Source: Siphonodentalium dalli (taxonomy: Eukaryota > Mollusca > Scaphopoda > Gadilida > Siphonodentaliidae). From it: a stretch of 64,000 bases of DNA. A program made the translations under genes and the position numbers. The stretch spans positions 39,623,503 to 39,687,502 of the forward strand of contig CP136065.1 in NCBI GenBank assembly GCA_032622095.1, in the 5' to 3' direction. The stretch's first letter is position 1, and each line of letters begins with the position of its first letter. The notes under the pieces are model-generated. The model was not told the DNA's origin and made no database searches. It saw only the letters and a program-made list of their open reading frames with translations. This document shows positions 44,995 to 52,057 of this stretch, piece by piece.

Positions 44995-47156
44995 CCAAAA
45001 CGGTAGAAATATTCATGGGATACGTCTAAGATATACTTCCAATATTCATGATATTATAAACATGTTTTTTCTGCAAAGGATGTCATCATAAACTCAAACA
45101 TAACAAAATAACACAAATCTGTTTCCATTTAGTGACGTTTGGTGATATGAATATGGCGAAAGAAATCCTCAAGCACACGAAGCCACTTCTCATGAAACGC
45201 TGTGGAAGGAAGGTCAAAAACTTTCAGAAGGATGTGTGGAATACGAAATCATTGGAAGTTGTCAAAGAAGGCAATATAGCGAAGGTTTGTATGTGTCTTA
45301 TTGAACTACTGGATACCAGGGACGTGGCTAGAGGGTCTCTCTATGGGGAGTGTCCACCTTGGAATTTCCAACTGCACCGGGGGGGGGTGGGGGGGGGGTC
45401 TCGAAATGAGTTATGGATACACGGTCCGGGTGGCTGTGTGGTGTATGAGCCCACAATCGCAAATGGACGAAACTAGAGCATTACCCAAGTGTGGGGGGGG
45501 GGGGCTTCCAGTGTCAATATTTCATCAACATATGTTGTTTTATGACACGATAACATGGGATTGGACCGAATTCTGGCGACGAAATAAATACTCTAAACAT
45601 ATTCCATCAGTGCTCACATGTTTTCATTGTTTTCATTGTTGTTTTTGATGGTGGGATGCGAATGTGAGCTCATATAATTCTTCTTGGACTTTAAATTGTA
45701 TGAATATTGAAAGATATACACATTTCCTGTATTATTGTATGATGTTCATCCTTGGTAGATATAGGTATATAATTTAGTCTGGGACCTACTCATATACTAA
45801 TAAGCTGCGTAATTGAACAAAACTTGCTCATTATTACACAATAGATTAAATGATTAATAAGTGAGTGCTGAGTTATTTTCTGAGATTTCTGGTGCTTTTC
45901 ATTAGGCATTCATGTTTGGCATTTCATCCGCATTGTTATCTAAAACATTATCCTGCAACTGTTGTCGTTTTTATCAAACTTTGGTGTGATTTTGGAAAAA
46001 ATACATCCATAAGTCTGTAAATCTATAATTCTCGTATTTCACTTTGGTATGCCATGGGAACATATAAGGAACTGTGAATCTAACTTAAATCATCTCTTGA
46101 TGACAAACACACCATCAAATCTAACCATGCAAGCACAATATTGCATTGCCCAATTGCAACGTATACGTCAATGTAACTTCTAAATGAAATACTTTAAACT
46201 AATTGGCCACCGAAAACAAAATTGGGGAACTATAGAAATGAGCGGTGTCCATTCGCCCACGTGTCTGTCTGCGTGTCCGTCGGGACGTTTCTGTGTAAGT
46301 CCATCCGAAAAGTTTGTTGTCCGGATGATAATTTGAATAGTATTCGACCCAAATTGATGAAACTGGGTATGTGGCCTTCATATATGACAAGCCCCCGATC
46401 AAGTTCGAATTTTGATCCGGTCGGACCATTTCTGGCGGAGTTATGCCCCTTTTCGACTGATTATTTGTTGATTATTTTTTTGTCTGGATGAAAACTCAAG
46501 TTATGATTGTCCGATAGCGTTAAAATTTAATATGTGGATTAATCACATGAAAATACAGGTCAAGTGCAAATTTTGGTTCGGTCCGACAATTTCTGACGGA
46601 GTTATACCCCTTTTCCAACTTAGAATTTGCCGTGTATTATTCTGGTATCTCATCATATATGTTAACAACATAGAAAGTTGGAACGTGGAAGAAAAGTTTT
46701 GTTCAACGATTGTTCCCAGAATAAAAAATTTCATTTCTAAAAAAGCCACCGGTCAACTAAAGCCACATTATTCGGGGGGACGTGTACATGACATATAGCG
46801 GCCTTTTATTATACGAGCCATGGTATATATGAAAAACTCCAATACATAGAGGTTTATCAAATGACAAGCGTGGCATACGAAAACATGTATCTTGAAGCGA
46901 AGTGATTTATTTTTTCCATTATTTTCAGTTTTCACAGAATTGTGACCTGAAAAAAGCTCTATTTGATACATACCCGAAGACACTCGTTGAAGCCAGCCCC
47001 CGTGACTTGCTATGGGGAATAGGAATGGGAGCCACCAACCCAAAAGCCTGGAACAGGTCCACGTGGCGAGGGAAGAACCTGCTCGGAATATGTCTCACAG
47101 AAGTTAGGGATTCGTTGATGAAAGATTCAGGGACCATTCCATTTGAAGATAACTAA
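33047..47156 (+). CDS. NADAR-domain protein (YbiA-like N-glycosidase family), 3 exons
   Basis: Spliced CDS join(33047..33362,45133..45284,46929..47156): 696 nt, 231 residues, no internal stop. NADAR domains cleave N-glycosidic bonds. Bacterial YbiA and plant relatives act on riboflavin-pathway intermediates, and recent work on other members reports removal of ADP-ribose from guanine bases. Which substrate applies here is unknown. Residues 1-65 are a polar tail with K-R-K-R (10-13) and K-R-P-R-K (23-27), spaced like a bipartite nuclear signal. The domain spans about 67-219 with F-x-F-F...S-P-F-S-Q-F (68-81), C-A-E-Q-Y-M-M-H-Q-K (95-104), G-R-K-V-K-N-F (130-136), G-N-I-A-K-F-S-Q-N (152-160), E-A-S-P-R-D-L-L-W-G-I-G (177-188) and W-R-G-K-N-L-L-G (202-209). 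The ATG at 33065 (ACAATGG context) is a stronger start than 33047 and would give 225 residues. The only intact host gene seen here. Confidence 0.92.
33722..33761. repeat. A-run and (TA)n microsatellite
   Basis: About 11 A followed by about 14 TA dinucleotides, immediately 5' of the hairpin-ended repeat family member. Confidence 0.95.
33765..34910. repeat. Tandem units of about 130 bp with TGAAGGTCAAGGTCA
   Basis: Begins ACTAGAAGGTGACCCGACTTC, with the family's GTCCGGG hairpin; a second such head lies at 34347. Units repeat TTGACCTTTAATTGACCATT, TGAAGGTCAAGGTCAGGTCG, CACGATTTGACCCGTCCAAA, AAAGTACCC.TAGGTATCAA and TTTCGTCGAAATCCGTC about seven times. One more unit is at 58208-58385. Non-coding; short frames within are incidental. 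Confidence 0.85.
34091..34157. repeat. 67-bp repeat ACTCAAGTATATAAACGCGC, copy 1
   Basis: Same 67 bases as 41457-41523 with two or three differences (ACTCAAGTATATAAACGCGC ... TTATCAAGTTTCAACGTAAA). The adjoining AGAAATGGTAACGCC.CAAGA (34170-34190) also occurs near 59303. Confidence 0.9.
34967..35566. mobile_element. Kolobok-like TTAA MITE, copy 1 (worn)
   Basis: TTAA then AGGTACTCAACCC at the left. The right end TAAGTGGGCCT plus TTAA is a degraded form of the expected TTGAGTACCT. The interior shares TTTCTTTGGCTTTGGGGGTA and ATTTGATTCGAGTCGAGGAA with the copy at 57061. TTAA duplications with AGG-starting ends fit Kolobok-type elements. Confidence 0.6.
35817..36580. repeat. Duplicated block with CCTTCGGAATAGCGAA minisatellite
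   Basis: 35817-36090 and 36300-36580 are two copies of the same sequence (TAATGACATTAAA.CTCAAGA, AAAACAAAACAAAATCACAT, TACTTTAGAATAT). Each ends in tandem CCTTCGGAATAG(CG)GAA units of about 16 bp, about eight in the first copy. TTCATATTATATGCC and TATGGGCCCA also occur twice. Confidence 0.8.
36581..37538. other. Intronic sequence without recognised features
   Basis: AT-rich; no long frames, terminal repeats or tandem arrays noted. Confidence 0.4.
37539..38016. repeat. Dispersed repeat, copy 2 of 13559-14041
   Basis: Same orientation and order of phrases as the first copy, including CAGCACAATGCTACTGGCTA and GGAATTGAGCAACAAAGAAC. It ends at GATACCCACCAAGGCC and CGTACCTTTAA. Confidence 0.85.
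38333..38577. repeat. Array of TTTAACGACATTTTTCGGTC units
   Basis: A unit of about 26 bp (AGTTTAACGACATTTTTCGG then TCTTTA) occurs six times, interleaved with ATATCTCAAGATATAGGGG.. spacers and TATTTGGATCTCT. A weaker copy lies at 38279. Higher-order pattern of units plus spacer. Confidence 0.88.
38643..39365. repeat. Local segmental duplication
   Basis: 38646-38800 is repeated at 39133-39290 (CTTGAAATGCAGTTTTTCTG ... AAATGGATGATACACAACGT). 39067-39130 is repeated at 39300-39365 (AATATGTCTTTAAGCATATA). The two duplications interdigitate. Confidence 0.88.
39366..39999. other. Intronic sequence without recognised features
   Basis: Short repeats of GCGAGAATC (39400-39480) only. Confidence 0.4.
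40000..40100. repeat. 101-bp near-perfect palindrome
   Basis: Arms of 50 bases centred on G40050, with one mismatch (40005/40095). The centre reads GTCAATTTGAAATTGAC; the arms include GGTCCCAACGAAGCAGGCCA. No second copy was seen in the window. Confidence 0.95.
40101..41424. other. Intronic sequence without recognised features
   Basis: AT-rich; no long frames or clear repeats. Confidence 0.4.
41425..41555. repeat. 67-bp repeat, copy 2, between 34-bp direct repeats
   Basis: AAATTACCATCGGTGCCCGA then GATATCGCCAAGAC is present at 41425-41458 and again at 41522-41555. The 67-bp sequence (41457-41523), also found at 34091, lies exactly between them. Confidence 0.9.
41850..42420. repeat. Hairpin-ended interspersed repeats, two adjoining members
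   Basis: 41850-42040 is the 3' part of one member (CCAAGTTTCATCGAAATCGG, (AC)n, AACAAACAAACAGA). 42043 starts another with ACTAGCCGATGAGCCCGACG. The latter has two 130-bp internal units (CACCCGTTTCCGAGATCT, CTGCGCATGCGCGAAGC) and ends in ACAGACAGACAAACAAACAT. Confidence 0.7.
42421..44060. repeat. Diverged tandem-repeat field
   Basis: Phrases such as GAGGAGTCTAATGGT, GTGTGGTTTAA, TCAGGGATGGGG and TGTCACCGATTTC.ACCAAACTTA recur every 200 bp or so. Units visible near 42600, 42770, 43430, 43560, 43680, 43810 and 43920. Interrupted by the element at 42945-43411. Non-coding. Confidence 0.6.
42945..43411. mobile_element. Element with TATAGGTTACAATACACC ends
   Basis: TATAGGTTACAATACACCAA.. at 42945-42966 and its exact reverse complement at 43390-43411, 22 bp each. 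It splits a repeat unit. TATA at both outer borders is compatible with a TA or TATA target duplication. 467 bp, non-coding; superfamily unknown. Confidence 0.78.
44061..44759. other. Intronic sequence without recognised features
   Basis: AT-rich; no clear repeats or frames. Confidence 0.4.
44760..44829. repeat. Inverted repeat with 27-bp arms
   Basis: ATACAAGATATTGGTACCAT... (44760-44786) pairs with ...ATGGGACCAATATCTTGTAT (44803-44829), with one mismatch and a 16-base loop. Confidence 0.9.
44915..44990. repeat. (CT)n-(TA)n compound microsatellite
   Basis: A short C run, about 18 CT and about 18 TA dinucleotides in series, ending about 140 bp upstream of the exon 2 acceptor of the NADAR gene. 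Confidence 0.97.
45133..45284 (+). CDS. NADAR gene exon 2
   Basis: 152 nt after acceptor TTTCCATTTAG. The first two bases complete a Val codon with the last base of exon 1. Encodes residues 106-156, starting V-T-F-G-D-M and including G-R-K-V-K-N-F and E-G-N-I-A-K. Donor GCGAAG|GTTTGT; intron phase 0. The match to the middle of NADAR proteins is continuous with exons 1 and 3. Confidence 0.93.
45317..45640. mobile_element. 5' fragment of the CAGGGATGTGGCTAGAG hAT family
   Basis: CAGGGACGTGGCTAGAGGGT, then GTCCACCTTGGAATTTCCAA and CTGCACC, matches the left end of the element at 55136. G-runs lie at 45380-45400 and 45494-45504. No right end was found, so it is truncated. Confidence 0.65.
46222..46640. 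repeat. Diverged repeat, two units
   Basis: CAAATTTTGGTTCGGTCCGA then CAATTTCTG.CGGAGTTATRCCCC (46565-46612) repeats a similar string at 46402-46450. The block opens with GTCTGTCTGCGTGTCCGTCG. A common type of invertebrate interspersed repeat; non-coding. Confidence 0.55.
46929..47156 (+). CDS. NADAR gene exon 3 (terminal)
   Basis: 228 nt: residues 157-231 and TAA at 47154-47156. Starts F-S-Q-N and holds E-A-S-P-R-D-L-L-W-G-I-G and W-R-G-K-N-L-L-G, the C-terminal NADAR motifs. It then has a short polar tail ending P-F-E-D-N. No AATAAA follows within about 400 bp; TATAAA at 47217-47222 is a possible variant polyadenylation signal. Confidence 0.93.
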   Translation, partial: FSQNCDLKKALFDTYPKTLVEASPRDLLWGIGMGATNPKAWNRSTWRGKNLLGICLTEVRDSLMKDSGTIPFEDN

Positions 47157-47583
47157 GTGTTATAATGGTTCAGTGATTTAGTCGGTCAAAAACTCTCAAG
47201 TTCAAAGCTTATGTTTTATAAATATCTTTTTATTCCGACTTTAAATACAATCTATCTTATGTGTGTTGATCTTATTGTGAATCTTATGATCGGATCATTT
47301 GAAGATGGCTGAGTGTACATGCTATATATATAGTACTAGATATTTACAAAGTAAAAATATTTGCCAGGACGAATCAGTACCATTCTGTTGCAGGCGACAC
47401 CTGACCAACATCTCCGCTATATGTGACGATCTGCCTACCGGTAAACATCACATGGCATAGGCGTACCGAAGTATCGTGTGCATGGTATACATTTATAAGT
47501 GATGTGTGCATATTACAAACAATCACATAAAAACGCCATATGGCTGAAACATTTATTTAAAAAACATGATAAAAAATTGTTAA

Positions 47584-47647
47584 GCCAATGCATTCTCTTA
47601 TATATGCGAGGCGACCTATGGTCGACTCGCATATATAAGAGAATGCA
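47584..47647. repeat. GCCAATGCATTC hairpin, copy downstream of the NADAR gene
   Basis: GCCAATGCATTCTCTTATAT ... GGCGACCTATGGTCGACTCG ... AAGAGAATGCA, the family hairpin with the right outer edge shortened (AACACAG instead of TTGGCACAG). Same orientation as 4160-4228. Confidence 0.88.
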
Positions 47648-47892
47648 ACACAGAGTGTTTACCATATATAAGACTTGATAAATAGACTATATATTTAGTC
47701 AATGCATGTACACAGATATAACGTATGCGTGAAAATACGAGTCGTCATGTTTGTGAAATGGTAATGTTTTCTGTGTATAGTAATCCGACTTGTAACTGTT
47801 ATGTAACCGTTCTGCTATGAATTTTCCGTTCCTGACTAGACATTCTGATATTCATCTCTGGACTATCATCTATAAACCATTCTATGACTGGA

Positions 47893-48030
47893 GCTTCCTG
47901 AAATTTTGCGAAAACCCTGTGACTTTGCATTATCTTATATACTCGAGTCTAACAATAATTACCTTGACCTTGTAAGCTAAGGCATTCTCTTATATATGGG
48001 AGACTAGCATATATAAGGGAATGCACTGCC
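47893..48030. repeat. Diverged GCCAATGCATTC family copy
   Basis: CTTCCTGAAATTTTGCGAAA, then ACCCTGTG and TTTGCATTATCTTATATACTC (left part), and GGCATTCTCTTATATATGGG AGACTAGCATATATAAGGGA ATGC (47981-48025), a smaller hairpin. Shows an older, longer version of the family. Confidence 0.65.
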
Positions 48031-48221
48031 ATATGGTATTTAATGATGCACCAGCGCAGCTCCCGGGTAATGCGACGCCGGGAGAAGTACATGCACGTAT
48101 ACGTCAGCGCTTTGGTTTGGCTTATTGGAGTTTATTCACTTTATTGTCGTTGCATCCGGTAGGCCACATGTTGGTGTTGTCAGTTTTACGGACGGAGGAA
48201 AGACCGTGCATGTGATTAGTT

Positions 48222-48442
48222 TCAACGGTAAACCACTTCATTGTACGTAGAAACCACCGGCCATTGAAAATCAACTGAGAATACTTTTCCTGATCTTCCT
48301 TTCGCTTGGATCACACATCCGTTGTTATCTGGGTTAGAACCAGCGTCGCCACCACTGGACCCCTTCTGCTGTACTAATGCGCATGCGCCATGCATCTTAT
48401 CAACTAAGACACGGTGGGGATCTGCATTGGTATTAGTGGTAT
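48222..48442 (-). CDS. Candidate terminal exon, unknown gene
   Basis: On the minus strand an acceptor-like tract (CTATTGTTTCTGCAG) precedes 221 open bases ending in TGA (48224-48222): 72 residues, split-codon start. The composition looks protein-like (H-R-V-L-V-D-K-M-H-G-A, S-S-G-G-D-A-G-S-N-P-D-N-N-G, K-V-F-S-V-D-F-Q-W-P), with a Gly/Asn loop followed by likely beta strands. No family could be assigned and no upstream exon was found in compatible phase. Confidence 0.3.
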
Positions 48443-49582
48443 CTGCAGAAACAATAGATGGTTAGCGGAGCTCGTTACACCTCCCTACATGTGGTTATGC
48501 GTCTAACTGATACGTCTTAACTTTCTGATGAGTTATCTAGATGAGTAGTATCGAGGCGAATTAAACCGAGAGCTGAATATTGGTCGCTAATTATTGTGCC
48601 ATGAGCGTGTCTAGTTCTGCCGATGTGAATAAAGTTCTCTGAAGGTCACATTTAATTTTGATGACGCATTCAAATTAGTTGTGTGTTACGAAATAGATGT
48701 GCACAGTACATGATAATTTGAATTATTAACGAGGAACTCTACACTCTGTCTTGACATAATTTGTTATCAATTGAAACAGCAGAATTGCCCGTGGGTAAAC
48801 GCGAAATGCATCATTTATACTCCAGCATTACATGTTTCGAAAACATCCTACAGAAATTTGTTTTGAAACGCACACAACCAGTACCGGTATCGGAAATCTG
48901 ACGTGCAGTATAGAGTTGTTCCTCTTAAATTTGTTCCGCAGAAATCATCTGATTTTCTCTGATTTCTAAATTATATGACTACGATACTGACCTAGAAATA
49001 AGCCGATGCTAAAGACGATGATATATATGAATAGGTGGGTTTGTGATATTATTTGTTTATGGCCGCGATGACACAAGAACGGCTCATACTATAGTTACCT
49101 TTTTTCAACTGTGGCTGGACGCTGATTTGATGTTTGTGACCATCCATCCTCCGCAATATTCCTCATATATACAGACTCTCTTTCCGTGAGATATAAACTC
49201 ATGTGACAGACAATAGTAACTTTGTATATACATATTGTATCATATTTAAAACCATGCATGTACATACGCTCTCCATCTTGGAGGTTATCAAATAAATAAT
49301 GCTTTGCTAAATACTCATGGACGAATTCACTCAGTATATATGTTCAGATAGGTTGTTTGTTGAACTTATTATCTCGTTTTCCGTATTCCGTCCAATAGAT
49401 GGGACTTCTTCTGTACTTATATTGTCTATCGTTTGCTTATTTTTCCTGAAAAAATAACCATCCAGGTGAATGCTAGACGTTTCCAGCTTATACTTTTTCG
49501 ATAATACATTGACTACATTATAATTCATTGAAAACAGATTAGGTTAGCCTGTGATAATTTTATTTAAAAAAAATAACTATGA
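48443..49582. other. No gene supported
   Basis: AT-rich. A possible short minus-strand exon (about 49097-49170, donor AAAG|GTAACT) is out of phase with the candidate at 48222-48442, so it is not called. Confidence 0.35.
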
Positions 49583-49969
49583 TTAAAGGTACTCAATCCG
49601 ATCAGAAACTCCGAAATTACTGTTTCTTTGGCTTTCTTTGTTATTTCTCGAGATGTGTAATACTATGTGGCCCAGAAACACGTGGTCAAACGGAGGGTCT
49701 CGGACAAAATTGCGGATGAACATGGATAACACTGAAATCAAGTGGTAATACGGTCAAATTTCGTGATTCTTTAGTGATAATTAATACGGCCATATTTTGT
49801 TGAAAAAAATGTTGACAAATAATAAGATTTGGTAAATTTTATACCATAGTTGACAGTGGTTAGCATTATTTTGTTGCAATAAATCGATTCTGATATAAAG
49901 CGTATTTTGAAGAAATGTTGTTGTATATTAATGGTATGGGGAGCGTCTTATCGGATTCAGTACCTTTAA
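49583..49969. mobile_element. Kolobok-like TTAA MITE, copy 2
   Basis: TTAA at 49583-49586 and 49966-49969. Inverted ends AGGTACTCAATCCGAT and ATCGGATTCAGTACCT. 387 bp, non-coding. Interior phrases TTTCTTTGGCTTT, GTGGCCCAG and GATGGATAAC/CATGGATAAC are shared with 57061-57512. Confidence 0.85.
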
Positions 49970-50107
49970 CAATAACACGAAGTTCTCGAGTATACATATA
50001 GTAATGGAGTATGTCCGGATTTGTAACGTTCGGCAACAGTTTTTTTTTTAAACATACGGATCGATGTTGTCAACGAATTATCTTTTTGATAAATAATAGT
50101 ACGTTCA

Positions 50108-50275
50108 TATATAAGGATTAACTGTCATTTGGACTGTTTTTATGGAGATGTAACCGTGAGGTGAGTGGACATAACTTGTGTAAAACCCGAAGGGTTTTAC
50201 ATACAAGTTATGACCACTTACCTCACGGTTACATCTCCATAAAAATAGTCCACATGACAGTTAATCCTTATATTT
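50108..50275. repeat. Large palindrome, about 165 bp
   Basis: Arms of about 80 bases around a CCCGAAGGG centre at 50190: AAGGATTAACTGTCATTTGG, ATGGAGATGTAACCGTGAGG and AAAACCC on the left, with matching complements on the right and a few mismatches. Single copy in the window. Confidence 0.93.
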
Positions 50276-51470
50276 ATATACATTTAACGAAAAAGCCACT
50301 TTTGTAAATGTATTTAAATCGAAAGGTGTATCGTGACAAAAACAGCCCAAAATACCCAATAGCACCCTTGGCAAAAGTTAATACGAACAATTTCTCTTCA
50401 TATTGAAACCCGATGATGTATTAAGTCAATCCTGCGCGAGTCCAAATGCGCCCAAAACATTACGCGTTCGTCTTTCCAAACCCAATGACGTATCGATGGT
50501 GTTATGACCTTGGTGTTATGAGGCGTTGCGCATTCACCGAGAAATAACTGCAACTAGCCGCGTGTGCGCCGACCAATCAGAATGCTGGATTTAGTGATGA
50601 CAACACTTAGTATGTAAATATATAACGTTTCGATGTATTTCTTGTTAGAACTGTTGTTCATGATTTTTAATAGTGTTGGCAAATATTGCAATTAAATCCG
50701 TCGAAGACACAACAAGAAGTTTTAAAAGTAGCTTTCTTAATTACTGATATTAACTCAGCGCTTGTTTATTGATGTCTGTACATCCAACACGTGATTAAGA
50801 ACACTCTATAGAAATTGTTAACGTGTGCACATTGTTCCATATACGGGATAGCCATTGGATTCGGTTCCCGATCCGATGGGGTGCCTGTCACAGTCTGAAC
50901 TATGGAAACTGTATGAGAAGCTGATATGCAAAATTTATCCAGTACGTTTTTCGATGGGTATGATATTCTATTGATCCCGCAATAATTTTCAGAGCATTGC
51001 TCATGGCACGAATGATATGTTCATGATTCTCACGGTACTGTGTATTGCCGATATCTATTCAATGTCGGATTAGAACCCCTGACCGTTTCGATGATGCAGC
51101 TCGGAGGTACTCCCAACTGAGATCAGTCTCTTCGAAAAGCCGACGAAAATCCGTTATCAGATGTTTATTATATGACTATGACTATTCTTCCCTAAATACC
51201 ACTATTGTTTGACGATCTAATCCAAATCGTCGGATCACACTGAGTGAGATTTCCCCGGATCAAATCAGATTACATTCCTACGGAAATTTCTGAGATGTGC
51301 CGAATTAACGACGACGAACTATTTATCCGTTAAAAATATGGTAAGAATATTGAACTGCTGAAGTGAAAAAAAATCTGTAATTAAATGGTTATTATTGTAA
51401 ACTTAGCGTCATTATTATAATAAACATTTTATCACAGCAGTGAGTTGATCAGTGTCGTCGCATTACGTCT
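50276..51470. other. No recognisable gene
   Basis: No long frames, no terminal repeats, no tandem arrays recognised. Confidence 0.4.
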
Positions 51471-51549
51471 CGTTGAGGTGGGCATGTTGCCGGATCAAAC
51501 TCGCTGCCTGCGGGAACTCGTTTGATCCGGCAATCTGCCCACCTCAACT
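51471..51549. repeat. Inverted repeat with 30-bp arms, GC-richer than surroundings
   Basis: CGTTGAGGTGGGCATGTTGC then CGGATCAAAC (51471-51500) pairs with GTTTGATCCGGCAATCTGCC then CACCTCAAC (51520-51548), with one or two mismatches and a 19-base loop. Confidence 0.92.
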
Positions 51550-51752
51550 CGACGTTATTCTACGACCCGGATCAACACACTGTTGCGCTAATATGTATAT
51601 ATCAGATGTGCATCTGCATGGTAGGATATTCGTCGGCTTTTCAAAGCGACTGAACTGAGAAATATACGCCCCGTATATAGTAAATGTATGCATGCATGAT
51701 TGTGTCATGTCAAAGTGAGTCAGATATCTCGGATCAGACAATACACTCAATG

Positions 51753-51969
51753 TACAGTAATGCCCTAAATAATCAACTCCTTAACCAAAGCAGAATTATG
51801 GGTATTTTTTCAGGATTTAGTCGGAAATATGGCTTGTTGCCATTCATCGGAAAGCTCTCACTGAGAGCTTTCCGATGAATGGCAACAAGCCATATTTCCG
51901 ACTAAATTCTGAAAAATTACCCATAATTCTGTTGTGGTTAAGTAGTTGATTATTTAGGGCATTACTGTA
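51753..51969. mobile_element. Palindromic MITE, TACAGTAATGCCC family, copy 3
   Basis: 217-bp foldback with ends TACAGTAATGCCCTAAATAA and its complement; centre CTCTCACTGAGAG. The right-hand TA (51968-51969) is also the first TA of the adjoining long-inverted-repeat element. Confidence 0.9.
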
Positions 51970-52057
51970 GATCATGCCATGAAACTCTACTCTGGCATAT
52001 ATCATATATTCTACTTGTACTAAACCTTTGAACTTTTTGAAGTTTTAACAAGGAACC

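Larger units (their letters stand above)
33363..45132 (+). other. NADAR intron 1, 11.77 kb, packed with repeats
   Basis: GT at 33363 to AG at 45131-45132 (acceptor tract CTGTTTCCATTTAG). Contents in order: AGGTCA-rich tandem repeats, a Kolobok-like MITE, TTCGGAATAG minisatellites, a dispersed 480-bp repeat, a TTTAACGACATTTTTCGG array, local duplications, a 101-bp palindrome, hairpin-ended repeats, a diverged tandem field with an inserted element, and (CT)n(TA)n. No other gene was recognised inside. Confidence 0.85.
45285..46928 (+). other. NADAR intron 2, 1.64 kb
   Basis: GT at 45285 to AG at 46927-46928 (acceptor TTTTTCCATTATTTTCAG). Contains a fragment of the CAGGGATGTGGCTAGAG hAT family with G-runs, and a diverged repeat at 46222-46640. 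No other coding signal. Confidence 0.88.
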
